In this document: positions 1 through 8,500 of the stretch, piece by piece
Layout of the letters: each line of letters starts with the position of its first letter
Numbering within the stretch: the first letter of the stretch is position 1
Origin: 66-474 sp040388785
GTDB lineage: Bacteria > Pseudomonadota > Gammaproteobacteria > Xanthomonadales > Rhodanobacteraceae
Reading direction: 5' to 3'
Assembly (NCBI GenBank): GCA_040388785.1
Contig: JAZKBD010000012.1
Location: 1 to 50,386 of the forward strand
Length of the DNA: 50,386 nt
The notes under the pieces: generated by a model
What the model was told of the DNA's origin: nothing
The model's database searches: none
Seen by the model: only the letters and a program-made list of their open reading frames with translations
Made by a program: the position numbers and the translations under genes

Positions 1-717
1 GGGAGAAGGGAAGAGCAACGCAGCACCGTTTCGCAATCCGGCAAGCCGATGCGCACCACGCCGCCGTCGGTCAGCGTCGGCGGTCAGCCGGAACAGTTGA
101 AAGGCGTGCGCCGCAACATGGCGCGCGTGATGGCGCAGGCCCACGCCGAAGTCGTGCAGACCACCATCGTCGATGATGCCGACCTGCACCAGTGGCTGGG
201 CAAACAGGACATCACCGCGCGCACGATCCGCGCGATCGTGGTGGCCTGCAAGACCGAGCCGGCGCTGAATGCCTGGTTCGACGGACAGAACCTCACCCTT
301 ACCAAACATCCGCACGTCGATCTCGGCATCGCGGTGGACACGCCCGACGGGTTGTTCGTACCGGCGCTGCGCAATGCCGACATGCTGGACGCGCGTGGCC
401 TGCGCGAAGGCATCAACCGTCTGCGCGCGCAGGTCGAGGACCGTTCGATCCCGGCCTCGGAACTCTCCGGCTACACCATCAGCCTGTCCAACTTCGGCAT
501 GTTCGCCGGCCGCTACGGCACGGTCGTGGTGGTGCCGCCGTGCGTCGCGATCATCGGCGTGGGCAAGCTCTCGCACGACGTGGTCGCGGTGATCGGCGGC
601 ATCGAAGTGCACCGGCGCCTGCCGATTTCGCTGACCTTCGATCATCGCGCCTGCACCGGCGGCGAAGCCGCGCGGTTCCTCAGGGCGATCCTGGACGACC
701 TCGCGTTGCCGCAATAG
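1..717 (+). CDS. 2-oxo-acid dehydrogenase E2 acyltransferase, C-terminal catalytic domain (partial)
   Basis: The reading frame is open from the first base, so the gene begins upstream and only the catalytic acyltransferase domain is visible. E2 enzymes transfer the acyl group from lipoamide to CoA in pyruvate-, 2-oxoglutarate- or branched-chain dehydrogenase complexes. Family signals are the LKGVRRNMARVM segment, the VDLGIAVDTPDGLFVPALRNAD stretch (its core matches the E2 core fold), SLSNFGMFAGRYGT and a C-terminal LTFDHRACTGGEAARFL. The catalytic HRxxDG motif reads HRACTG here: the histidine is kept but the expected Asp is Thr. That may be a subfamily variant. The first visible ATG (49) is probably internal. 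The specific complex cannot be told from this fragment. Confidence 0.88.
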   Translation, partial: GRREEQRSTVSQSGKPMRTTPPSVSVGGQPEQLKGVRRNMARVMAQAHAEVVQTTIVDDADLHQWLGKQDITARTIRAIVVACKTEPALNAWFDGQNLTLTKHPHVDLGIAVDTPDGLFVPALRNADMLDARGLREGINRLRAQVEDRSIPASELSGYTISLSNFGMFAGRYGTVVVVPPCVAIIGVGKLSHDVVAVIGGIEVHRRLPISLTFDHRACTGGEAARFLRAILDDLALPQ

Positions 718-729
718 TCACCGGCGAGG

Positions 730-1053
730 CTAATGCACTTGTTCGCGCGTGGCGTGCCCACGACGGCGCGCCTGCCAATGCCACAACAGCCCGAACAGGA
801 TCACGAGGTTGAAACCCACGTAAGCGCCCAGCGCAGCGGCGACCTGTTTCCAGATCGCGCCACCGTGGCCGAGTGCGGCTTCGTAGCCGGCCGCTGTGCA
901 GGCGATCGTGGCCAGTGCCGAAACCAGCAACACGCCCACATCGAAACGGGCGGCAATGCCGTTTGCCGCACGCTTGCGCACGTACAGCCAGTACAGCCAA
1001 CCCAGCACGATGAGCCAGGGCCCGATCAGCAGCAGGGCCATGAAACGCGCCAT
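730..1053 (-). CDS. Small inner-membrane protein of unknown function
   Basis: A 107-residue protein starting with MARFMALLLIGPWLIVLGWL. Hydrophobic segments lie at about residues 5-25, 38-60 and 70-93, separated by a short basic loop (YVRKRAAN) and ending in a basic tail (WQARRRGHATREQ). This suggests a three-helix membrane protein. The ATG at 1051-1053 is five bases past the trpS stop, so it is likely co-transcribed with trpS. It converges on the E2 gene with only 12 bases between stops. I recognise no family. Confidence 0.65.
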   Translation of the reverse strand: MARFMALLLIGPWLIVLGWLYWLYVRKRAANGIAARFDVGVLLVSALATIACTAAGYEAALGHGGAIWKQVAAALGAYVGFNLVILFGLLWHWQARRRGHATREQVH

Positions 1054-1058
1054 TCCGA

Positions 1059-2441
1059 TCAGTCCATGGCTTCGCGCAAGGAATCCAGCGCCGCGCGGGT
1101 GCGTTCGATCGCAGCATCGCGCGCGATCAGTTCGGCGAATTCCGCGCTGGTCGCGAGCGTTTCGCCGTTCTGCAGGAACACGAAGCGCGAAGCATCGATG
1201 GGTTTCAATGCGCCGGTGGCGCCATCGCGTGAGAAGGCGCGGGATGCTTGTCCCGCCGCTTTCGGATCGGCGAATGCCCGCGACAGCAGCAACTCCTCGC
1301 CATCGGCACCGAGCAGGCGGAAGCGGAACCCTTCGTTGTCGCGGAAGCTGACGATGCGCGCGCGCTTGTCGTTTTTCTTTGCGCGCCCGGTTTTGGCGCC
1401 CGCTGCAGTCAACGGGCCGAGCCCCACGGTGCGACGCATGATTTCCAGCCGCGGCGTTGCCACCGCGCGCGCCTTCTTCGCGCCCTCGCGCAGCGCATCT
1501 TCGATGTCGTCGGGGTGCGCCATCAGCGTGTCGTAACGCTCGCGCATCGCGGCGATGTCCTGCTCGATGCGGTCGCATAGCTTCTTCTTGGCGTCGCCCC
1601 AACCCATGCCGGATTCGAGTTCGGCGCGAAACGCGCGGCTCTCGGCGTCGCCCGCGAACGCGCGATAGATCGGGAACAAGCTGGAGGAGTCCGGGTCCTT
1701 GGGTTCGCCCGGTTCGCGCGAATCGGTGACGATCTTCATGATCGCGTCGCGCGTGGCTTTCGCGCCGCCCTCGAACAGCGGCACGGTGTTGTCGTAGCTC
1801 TTCGACATCTTGCGGCCGTCGAGGCCGGGCAGGGTGGCGACGCGCTCTTCGATCACCACCTCGGGCAGCACGAACGGTTCGCCCTGGCCGCCCGCGGCGC
1901 GCCAGGCCGTGCCGTAGATATGGTTGAAGCGCTGGCCCACGTCGCGCGCCATCTCGAGGTGTTGCACCTGGTCGCGCCCGACCGGCACGTGGGTTCCGTT
2001 GAAAGCCAGGATGTCGGCGGCCATCAACACCGGGTACATGTACAGGCCGGCGGTGATCGCGGCGTCCGGATCGTCGCCCTTCGCAGTGTTCTGGTCGACC
2101 GCCGCCTTGTACGCGTGCGCGCGGTTGAGCAGGCCCTTGGCGGTGACGCACGTGAGCATCCACGTGAGTTCCGGGATTTCCGGGATGTCGGATTGGCGGT
2201 AGAACGTGACGCGTTCGGGGTCGAGCCCGCAGGCCAGCCACGTCGCCGCGATTTCGAGCCGCGAACGCGCGACGCGCACCGGATCGTCGCACTTCACCAG
2301 CGCGTGGTAATCGGCGAGGAAGAAGAACGCGTCACCCTCGCCGCGCCGGCTGGCCTCGATCGCCGGTCGGATCGCGCCGACGTAGTTGCCCAGGTGCGGC
2401 GTGCCGCTGGTGGTGATGCCGGTGAGATAGCGGGTGGTCAT
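1059..2441 (-). CDS. trpS: Tryptophan--tRNA ligase with C-terminal extension
   Basis: Class I aminoacyl-tRNA synthetase charging tRNA-Trp. The HIGH-type signature is TPHLGNY (residues 14-20) and the KMSKS loop is exact (211-215, DGRKMSKSYDNT). At 460 residues it is longer than the usual 330-350: after the catalytic and anticodon-binding regions there is about 120 more residues, including a stretch (RARIVSFRDNEGFRFRLLG) that resembles a small YegP-type beta domain. That resemblance is my reading of the pattern. The start ATG at 2439-2441 leads directly into the catalytic domain. Probably first gene of a two-gene unit with the downstream membrane protein. Confidence 0.96.
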   Translation of the reverse strand: MTTRYLTGITTSGTPHLGNYVGAIRPAIEASRRGEGDAFFFLADYHALVKCDDPVRVARSRLEIAATWLACGLDPERVTFYRQSDIPEIPELTWMLTCVTAKGLLNRAHAYKAAVDQNTAKGDDPDAAITAGLYMYPVLMAADILAFNGTHVPVGRDQVQHLEMARDVGQRFNHIYGTAWRAAGGQGEPFVLPEVVIEERVATLPGLDGRKMSKSYDNTVPLFEGGAKATRDAIMKIVTDSREPGEPKDPDSSSLFPIYRAFAGDAESRAFRAELESGMGWGDAKKKLCDRIEQDIAAMRERYDTLMAHPDDIEDALREGAKKARAVATPRLEIMRRTVGLGPLTAAGAKTGRAKKNDKRARIVSFRDNEGFRFRLLGADGEELLLSRAFADPKAAGQASRAFSRDGATGALKPIDASRFVFLQNGETLATSAEFAELIARDAAIERTRAALDSLREAMD

Positions 2442-2528
2442 GGGGTGGTAATCGTTTTGCCAAGGCTGCGAGTGTAAGTCATGCTACGAGTCCGGAAAGA
2501 AGACGAAGTTTTGTCAGCGGACGCGCCA

Positions 2529-3043
2529 TCATGGATTGGCAATCAGGACTTTGGCGCTGTTGATCTGCGCGTGTGTTGCATGAGGCTGCAGCGACGGATT
2601 GATGGGGTAGCGAGTACCGTTGAAATGCAGGACAACCTGCCCAAGAGTTGCGGTACTGACCACGGTTGACGCAATGAGATCGTGCCAGCCGTACCTTTTC
2701 ATGTTACCCATCCTGATGGGGGCGAAGTGATTGTGCTTCCGGAGACAAAAACAAAACCAGTACGTGTTCCTCGGAATATCCACATCATGCAGCCGCCGGA
2801 GCCGCACCACTCCTGTCCACGCATCAGCACGATCGCATCCTGGCGACCGTCGTCGTTCAAAACCGCAAGCGCATACTCAAAACGCTGCATCGAAGTCTCG
2901 CCGCGCGCTGCCATGTGTCGTGTTACCGCTGTCGCAAGCGAATGGGGCATTGCTTGTGGCGAGGGCTGGGAGTGCGCAAACCCCGATATCAGCACGCATG
3001 CGAAGGTGGCAAAAGCACGCTTTTCATATGCGTTTCGGCCCAT
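2529..3043 (-). pseudogene. Secreted FG-GAP/VCBS-like protein gene broken by a one-base frameshift
   Basis: Two overlapping minus-strand frames make one protein. The first (3043 down to 2699) has a signal peptide (FATFACVLISGFAHSQ), then ALAVLNDDGRQDAIVL and a WCGSGGCMMWIFRG segment, and runs out of frame after ITSPP. The second frame (to the stop at 2529) continues with IRMGNMKRYGWHDLIAS and a RYPINPSL tail. Adding one C to the run of five C on the minus strand (about 2717-2721) joins them as ITSPPIRMG. The break is therefore at a homopolymer: a sequencing/assembly error or a real recent loss. The NDDGRQD element looks like a calcium-type repeat seen in periplasmic proteins. Function unknown. 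Confidence 0.72.
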
Positions 3044-3069
3044 GATGTACGTGCGATGACAATCGGAAC

Positions 3070-4128
3070 CTATGGCGACGATGCATGCACCGCATCCACC
3101 AGCACCGCGACGTGCGCGGGATCGACATCGGGCGTGATGCCATGGCCGAGGTTGAAAACGTGGCCGGGGTGCGGGCCGAAGTCGTCGAGCACGCGGCGCA
3201 CTTCGCGACGGATCACGTCGGGTGACGCCAGCAATGTCGCGGGATCGAGGTTGCCCTGCAATGCGACGCGATCGCCGACGCGGCGGCGGGCTTCATCCAG
3301 CGTGATCGTCCAGTCGACACCGAGTGCCGCGCAGCCGGTGTCGGCGAGCACTTCGAGGCTGGCGTTGGCGCCCTTCGAGAACAGGATCAGCGGCACGTCG
3401 CGCGCATGCGGATCGTCGCGCAGCAGTGATGTGATCTGCGTGAGATAACGTGCCGAGAATGCCTCGAACATCGCGGGCGCCAGCATGCCGCCCCAACTGT
3501 CGAACACCATCAATGCCTGCGCGCCCGCTGCAGCTTGCGCGCCGAGGTATGCCGCGACTGCACGCGCGTTGATGTCCAGCAATTGATGCATCGCGGCGGG
3601 TTCGTTCAGTGCGAATGCCTTCACCCGCGCGAAATCGCGCGAGCCTTCGCCTTCGATCATGTAGCAGGCCAGCGTCCACGGACTGCCGGCGAAACCGATC
3701 AGCGGCACGCGATCGCGCAATTCGCGACGGCACAACCGCACCGCGTCCATCACGTAGCGCAATGATTGCTCCGGATCGGGCACGCCGAGTGTCGCGATGT
3801 CGGCGGCGCTGCGCAGCGGTCGCGCGAACTTCGGGCCTTCGCCTTCGACGAAATGCAGGCCCAGGCCCATCGCGTCGGGCACCGTGAGGATGTCGGAAAA
3901 CAGGATCGCGGCATCCAGTTCGAATCGTTCGATCGGTTGCAGCGTGACTTCGCAGGCGAGTTCCGGCGTCTGCGCCAGCGCCAAAAAACTGCCGGCGCGT
4001 TCGCGCGTCGCGCGGTATTCCGGCAGGTAACGGCCGGCCTGGCGCATGATCCACACCGGCGTGGCATCGACGGATTCGCGGCGCAGCGCACGGAGAAATC
4101 TGTTGCTGCGATCTGACACGTCAGCCAT
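3070..4128 (-). CDS. hemE: Uroporphyrinogen III decarboxylase
   Basis: Cytoplasmic enzyme of haem synthesis that removes four acetate carboxyls from uroporphyrinogen III to give coproporphyrinogen III. The two family signatures are clear: PVWIMRQAGRYLPEYR near residue 24 and the FSDILTVPDAMG segment (Asp critical for catalysis) near residue 77, with GFAGSPWTLACYM and the C-terminal FNLGHGITPDVDP. Length of 352 residues is normal. The ATG overlaps the end of the upstream WGR gene by eight bases, indicating translational coupling. Confidence 0.97.
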   Translation of the reverse strand: MADVSDRSNRFLRALRRESVDATPVWIMRQAGRYLPEYRATRERAGSFLALAQTPELACEVTLQPIERFELDAAILFSDILTVPDAMGLGLHFVEGEGPKFARPLRSAADIATLGVPDPEQSLRYVMDAVRLCRRELRDRVPLIGFAGSPWTLACYMIEGEGSRDFARVKAFALNEPAAMHQLLDINARAVAAYLGAQAAAGAQALMVFDSWGGMLAPAMFEAFSARYLTQITSLLRDDPHARDVPLILFSKGANASLEVLADTGCAALGVDWTITLDEARRRVGDRVALQGNLDPATLLASPDVIRREVRRVLDDFGPHPGHVFNLGHGITPDVDPAHVAVLVDAVHASSP

Positions 4129-4375
4129 GCGGGTTTTCCATGCCCTGCGTGATCATCACCTTGAAGCCGCGCTTGATCTGCGCGTCGCGCGCCTGCTCGA
4201 ACGCGCTCAGCGCGGCATCGCGGTCGAGATACACCTCGCGCTTCAGTGTCGCGCGTCCGCCCTCGGTGCCGGATTCGCGATAAAGCGTCCAGCCGCCCAG
4301 CAAATCCTGTTCCAGCGCAATGCGGCAGTACCGCGGCACGCCTGAACCGGGCGGGGTTTGCAGGTACAGGTGCAT
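4121..4375 (-). CDS. WGR domain protein
   Basis: An 84-residue protein consisting essentially of one WGR domain: RYCRIALEQDLLGGWTLYRE followed by a GRATLKREVYLD strand and a helical DRDAALSAFEQARDAQIKRG end. WGR domains occur in PARPs and in small bacterial proteins; in bacteria their role is mostly undefined (nucleic-acid binding has been proposed). The central motif is written GTEGG rather than WGR. It overlaps hemE by 8 bp and follows aroB by 49 bp, so it sits inside the aro-hem transcription unit. Confidence 0.82.
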   Translation of the reverse strand: MHLYLQTPPGSGVPRYCRIALEQDLLGGWTLYRESGTEGGRATLKREVYLDRDAALSAFEQARDAQIKRGFKVMITQGMENPHG

Positions 4376-4424
4376 GGCGTTGCGCGCGTTCCGATGCGGC
4401 GGAACCGCGATTGTAACGTGGGCT

Positions 4425-5510
4425 TCAGCCGGACATCACCGCGCGCACGGTCGCGGGGTCGACGCCTTCCACGATCTCCGCGCGTCCAATCCCGCGCCAC
4501 AGGATCAGACGCAGCGCGCCCGCACGATTCTTCTTGTCCATCTGCATGCGCGACAGCAATGCGTCGGACGCGATGCCGGATGGCGGCTCGGTTGGCAGGC
4601 CGATGCGATCGAGCAACGCGCGCAGCCGTTCGGTATCGGCGGCGTCCGCCATGCCGAGCTGCGCGGACAGGCGGGCGGCGAGAACCATCCCGATCGCCAC
4701 CGCTTCCCCATGCAACAACGTGTCGTAGCCGGTTTCGGTTTCGATCGCGTGGCCGAAGGTGTGGCCGAAGTTGAGCAGCGCGCGTTCGCCCGACTCACGT
4801 TCGTCGCGTTCGATCACGCCGGCCTTGAAGCGGCAGCAGCGCGCGATGGCGTGGGTCAGGATTTCGCTGTCGGCCGCCAGCAATGCGTCGACGTGCGCCT
4901 CCAGCCAATCGAAGAAATCCGCGTCGCCGATGCATGCGGTCTTGACCACTTCGGCAACGCCGGCGCGCAATTCGCGATCGGGCAGCGTGGCGAGCGTGCC
5001 GAGGTCGGCGATCACCGCGCGCGGCTGGTGGAAGGCACCGATCAGGTTCTTGCCGGCCGCGTGATCGACGCCGGTCTTGCCGCCGACCGAGGAATCCACC
5101 ATCGCCAGCAGCGTGGTCGGGAACTGCACGAAATCGATCCCGCGCATCCAGCACGCCGCCGCGAAACCGGCGATGTCGCCGACCACGCCGCCGCCCAGCG
5201 CGAGCACGCAGGCGTCGCGCGTGGCGCCGAGTCTAGCCAGCGCATCCAGCACCTTCGAAACCGCGTCGAGGTTCTTGTGCGCTTCGCCGGCCGGAAGCGT
5301 GAGTGCTTCGCAATGCAGCGGCGTTCCGGGCACCCGTGCGAGCGCATCGTGAAGCCGCTGCGCATACAGCGGCGCGACGTTGCCGTCGCTGACGATCAGG
5401 GCGTGGCCGCCGCGGATGGCATCGCGCCAGCCGTGGGCGTCGTCGAGCAGGCCGGTTCCGATGCGAATCGGATAATGCCGCGCGCCCAGTCCGACATCGA
5501 TGGTCGTCAT
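4425..5510 (-). CDS. aroB: 3-dehydroquinate synthase
   Basis: Second step of the shikimate pathway: DAHP to 3-dehydroquinate, using NAD and a divalent metal. The 361-residue protein shows the nucleotide-binding region ALGGGVVGDIAGFAAACWMRG, the substrate/metal-binding stretch TTLLAMVDSSVGGKTGVDH and GKNLIGAFHQP, and the metal ligand segment NFGHTFGHAIE. The start (MTTIDVGLG, ATG at 5508-5510) overlaps the aroK stop by four bases (ATGA), the usual coupled aroK-aroB arrangement. Confidence 0.97.
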   Translation of the reverse strand: MTTIDVGLGARHYPIRIGTGLLDDAHGWRDAIRGGHALIVSDGNVAPLYAQRLHDALARVPGTPLHCEALTLPAGEAHKNLDAVSKVLDALARLGATRDACVLALGGGVVGDIAGFAAACWMRGIDFVQFPTTLLAMVDSSVGGKTGVDHAAGKNLIGAFHQPRAVIADLGTLATLPDRELRAGVAEVVKTACIGDADFFDWLEAHVDALLAADSEILTHAIARCCRFKAGVIERDERESGERALLNFGHTFGHAIETETGYDTLLHGEAVAIGMVLAARLSAQLGMADAADTERLRALLDRIGLPTEPPSGIASDALLSRMQMDKKNRAGALRLILWRGIGRAEIVEGVDPATVRAVMSG

Positions 5511-6058
5511 GCCTTTTCCTTCATCGCCGGCGTGCACTGCCAGCGTTTTTCCAGCAGGGCCGCGATGTGCACCGCTGCATGGTCGCAGGATTCGCCGGCG
5601 CTGCCGATGCTGCAATCGGCCAGTTCCGCGTAGACCGGATCGCGTTCGCGCGCCAGCGCTTCCAGCCGCTCGCGGCGATCGGGCGCGTCGAGCAACGGCC
5701 GCTGGCGTTCGCGCGCCAACCGCTGCAGTTGCTGCTCCACCGAGACCTGCAGCCAGACCACGAAGCCGCGTTCGCGCAACAGCGCGCGGTTTTCGGGCGG
5801 CAGCACCGCGCCGCCGCCGGTTGCGAGCACGATGCCGGTGCGGGTCGTCAATTCCGCCAGCAACTCGGATTCGCGACGGCGAAAACCGGCTTCGCCCTCG
5901 ATCTCGAAAATCATCGAGACGCTTGCGCCCGTGCGTTGCTCGATCGCGGCGTCCAGGTCGATGCAGGGCAGGCCGAAACGTTCCGCCAGGCGCCGCCCGA
6001 TGCTGGACTTGCCGGCGCCCATCGGGCCGATCAGGAACAGGTTGGGTGAGGGGTTCAT
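5507..6058 (-). CDS. aroK: Shikimate kinase
   Basis: Phosphorylates shikimate with ATP. Walker A is GPMGAGKSS (residues 11-19), followed by the shikimate-binding region IDLDAAIEQRTG and the FRRRE element, then VLATGGGAV and the LID region RPLLD. I chose the ATG at 6056-6058 (MNPSPNLFLIGPMG), giving the typical 183 residues; a longer in-frame start at 6118 would add 20 atypical residues. Coupled to aroB by an ATGA overlap. Confidence 0.96.
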   Translation of the reverse strand: MNPSPNLFLIGPMGAGKSSIGRRLAERFGLPCIDLDAAIEQRTGASVSMIFEIEGEAGFRRRESELLAELTTRTGIVLATGGGAVLPPENRALLRERGFVVWLQVSVEQQLQRLARERQRPLLDAPDRRERLEALARERDPVYAELADCSIGSAGESCDHAAVHIAALLEKRWQCTPAMKEKA

Positions 6059-6093
6059 CGTTCCCAGTGGCTTTGATCCGGGAACGCCGGAGC

Positions 6094-7014
6094 TTACAAC
6101 GGCTCCAGCCAATTCCACTTGTCTTCCGTGCGGCCGTCGAACAGTCCGAAGAACAAGTCCTGGATCCGGCGCGTGACCGGGCCGCCTTCGCCGTTACCGA
6201 CCTGCTTGCCGTCAACCGCACGGATCGGCGTGACTTCGGCGGCGGTGCCGCACATGAAGATCTCGTCGGCGAGGTACAGGTATTCGCGCGGCAGGTCGCG
6301 TTCGACCACGCTGATGCCGTTGTCGCGCGCCAGCGTGATGATGGAGTCGCGCGTGATGCCGTTCAGCAGCGCGGCACTGATGGGCGAGGTGTGCAGCGCG
6401 CCGTCGAACACCAGGAACACGTTTTCGCCCGCGCCTTCGCTGAGCAAACCGGTGGACGCGAGCGCGATGCCTTCGCCGAACCCGCGCTGGCGTGCTTCGC
6501 GCGCGATCAGCTGGCCGGACAGGTAATTGCCCGCGGCCTTCGCGCCGGCGGGGATCGTGTTGGGTGCGAAGCGTTGCCAGCTCGACACGCACGCGGTGAT
6601 GCCTTGCTTCAGCGCCTCGGGCCCGAGGTAAGGACCCATCGGCCAGCCAGCGATCGTCATGCTGACCGGCGTGTCGGCGGAGATGCCGAAACCGCCGAGC
6701 CCGCGGAACGCGCACGGGCGCAGGTAGGCCTGCTCGAAGCCGTTCTTCTTCAGGATTGCGTGGCAGGCAGCGGTGGTTTCCTCGACGGAAAACGGCAACA
6801 CCATGTCGTAGATGCGCGCCGAGTTGTACAGGCGCTTCATGTGCGCAGCGAGCCGGAAGATCGCGCCGCCTTTCGGCGTTTTGTAGCAACGGATGCCTTC
6901 GAATACCGCCGAGCCGTACTGCAGGCTGTGCGACATCACGTGCACCGTGGCTTCCGCCCACGGCACGATCTTGCCGTTGTGCCACACCCACTCGGGATAC
7001 TTCTGCTCGGCCAT
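6094..7014 (-). CDS. ilvE: Branched-chain amino acid aminotransferase
   Basis: PLP-dependent fold-type IV transaminase for the last step of Leu, Ile and Val synthesis. The protein of 306 residues has HSLQYGSAVFEGIRCY near the N-terminus (substrate loop), the PLP lysine in AKAAGNYLSG (Lys159), EGAGENVFLV, and DEIFMCGTAAEVTPI near the C-terminus. The ATG at 7012-7014 has GGAG about ten bases upstream; an in-frame ATG at 7053 is less likely. It is 35 bases ahead of aroK in the same direction. Confidence 0.96.
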   Translation of the reverse strand: MAEQKYPEWVWHNGKIVPWAEATVHVMSHSLQYGSAVFEGIRCYKTPKGGAIFRLAAHMKRLYNSARIYDMVLPFSVEETTAACHAILKKNGFEQAYLRPCAFRGLGGFGISADTPVSMTIAGWPMGPYLGPEALKQGITACVSSWQRFAPNTIPAGAKAAGNYLSGQLIAREARQRGFGEGIALASTGLLSEGAGENVFLVFDGALHTSPISAALLNGITRDSIITLARDNGISVVERDLPREYLYLADEIFMCGTAAEVTPIRAVDGKQVGNGEGGPVTRRIQDLFFGLFDGRTEDKWNWLEPL

Positions 7015-7076
7015 GTTCCGGCTCCGGGGAAAAGCGGAATGATAACTGGTCATGTGGCGCGGGCGCTTGGATCGCT

Positions 7077-7997
7077 CTACGCCCGCGGGTGGTGTTGTGC
7101 GTGCAGCCGCTTCAGGCCTTCGCGCGCGACCATCGTGTAGATCTGCGTGGTGGAAAGACTGCTGTGGCCCAGCAGCATCTGCAGCGCGCGCAGGTCGGCG
7201 CCATGGTTGAGGAGATGCGTCGCGAACGAATGCCGCAGCACGTGCGGCGAAATGCGTTTGGCGGCGATCCCTGCGGCAAACGCGTGCTTCTTCACCAGCG
7301 TCCAAGCCATCTGCCGCGTCATGCCGGCGGCGCGGTTGGACAGGAACAGCGCGGGCGTCTCGCGGCCTTTCGCCAGCGCGGGACGCGCTTCGCGCAGGTA
7401 GCGCGTCAGCCAGTCCATGCAGGTTTCGCCGATCGGCACCAGGCGTTCCTTGCCGCCCTTGCCGGTGACGCGCAGCACGCCCTGGCGCAGGTTCAGTCCC
7501 GCCAGCGGCAGCGTCACCAGTTCGCTGACGCGCAGGCCGCAGGCGTACATCAGTTCCAGCATCGCGCGGTCGCGCAGGCCGATCGGCGCGTCGATCGCGG
7601 GTGCGTTCAACAAATTTTCGACTTCGCGTTCCGCCAACGCCTTGGGCAGCGTGCGCGGCAGCTTGGGCGCGTCCAGCAGCAGCGTGGGATCTTCGAAAGC
7701 AGGATCGTGGCGCACCTGTTCCGCATAGAACCTGCGCAGTGCGGTCAGCTCGCGCGCGTTGGTGCGCGCGCCGATGCCCGCCTTGTTGCGCGCTTTGAGA
7801 TAGTTGAACAAATCCTCGCGCGAGGCCGTCAGCAAACCGTGCGCGTGCTGTGCCAGCCAGGTAGCGCAACGTTCCAGATCGCCGCGATAATCGGCGAGCG
7901 TCAGATCCGCGAGGCCATCGCGCGACCACACGCCTTCGAGGAATGCGTCGATCGCGGCGCGGTCACGTGGGTCGATGTCGGTCGTGGAGGGTGCCAT
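7077..7997 (-). CDS. xerD: Tyrosine recombinase XerD
   Basis: Site-specific recombinase that, with XerC, resolves chromosome dimers at dif under FtsK control. All catalytic residues are present: Arg156 (CGLRVSEL), Lys180 (TGKGGKER), His252 and Arg255 (HVLRHSFATHLL), His278 (LGHSSLSTT) and the nucleophile Tyr287 (QIYTMV). The C-terminal LKRLHAQHHPRA is the ending typical of XerD rather than XerC. The N-terminal SAM-like DNA-binding domain spans about residues 12-95. It is divergent from the RDD gene, starts 44 bp apart. Confidence 0.96.
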   Translation of the reverse strand: MAPSTTDIDPRDRAAIDAFLEGVWSRDGLADLTLADYRGDLERCATWLAQHAHGLLTASREDLFNYLKARNKAGIGARTNARELTALRRFYAEQVRHDPAFEDPTLLLDAPKLPRTLPKALAEREVENLLNAPAIDAPIGLRDRAMLELMYACGLRVSELVTLPLAGLNLRQGVLRVTGKGGKERLVPIGETCMDWLTRYLREARPALAKGRETPALFLSNRAAGMTRQMAWTLVKKHAFAAGIAAKRISPHVLRHSFATHLLNHGADLRALQMLLGHSSLSTTQIYTMVAREGLKRLHAQHHPRA

Positions 7998-8040
7998 CGC
8001 GCGATGCTGGCGCGCACTCCTTTTTCGCGCAAGCCTCCCG

Positions 8041-8490
8041 ATGCCATCGACATCCGTTCCAGCCGCGCAAACACGATCGGTGCCGTTGTGGCGGCGCTTC
8101 GCGGCGATGTTCTACGACCTGTTTCCGTTGATCGGAATCTGGATCGTGGCCGCCTGCTTGTGGGTGCTGGTCTTCCATGGTGTCTACGACCCGCAACACC
8201 CGAATCCGTTGCTGCGTGCGCTGCTGAGCCTGTGGCTGCTGGTCGTGGCCGGCGCGTACTTCGTGGTGTCGTGGGTGCGCGTCGGCGCGACGGTCGGTTC
8301 GCGCGCATGGAAATTTCGACTGCTGCGTGCGGACGGCGCGCGCCTTGACGTGCGCACCGCGTGCTTGCGTTTCGCGTTGGCGCTGGTGTCGCTCGCGCTG
8401 CTCGGCTGCGGCTTCTGGTTTGCGTGGTTCGACCCCGAACGACGCACGTGGCACGACCGCGTGTGCCGAACGCGCGTTGTGCGCCTCTGA
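8041..8490 (+). CDS. RDD family membrane protein
   Basis: A 149-residue protein with an RDD domain: WRRFAAMFYDLFPLIGIWIVAA begins the first helix (the usual Arg/Asp motif is R-AAMFYD), a second helix is at LLRALLSLWLLVVAGAYFVVSW, followed by GATVGSRAWKFRLLRADG, a characteristic RDD signature, and a third helix plus WHDRVCRTRVV at the end. RDD proteins are poorly defined; some are linked to ion transport. I chose the ATG at 8041; an upstream ATG at 7975 would overlap xerD. It converges on lptG with ten bases between stops. Confidence 0.88.
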   Translation: MPSTSVPAAQTRSVPLWRRFAAMFYDLFPLIGIWIVAACLWVLVFHGVYDPQHPNPLLRALLSLWLLVVAGAYFVVSWVRVGATVGSRAWKFRLLRADGARLDVRTACLRFALALVSLALLGCGFWFAWFDPERRTWHDRVCRTRVVRL

Positions 8491-8500
8491 CATTCTTCCG

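Noticed and set aside
2481..2669. 62-codon plus-strand ORF downstream of the trpS start
   Set aside because: No pattern, antisense to the end of the frameshifted secreted-protein gene.
4320..5633. 437-codon plus-strand frame opposite aroB
   Set aside because: Shadow of aroB; composition (His/Arg/Gln rich) not protein-like.
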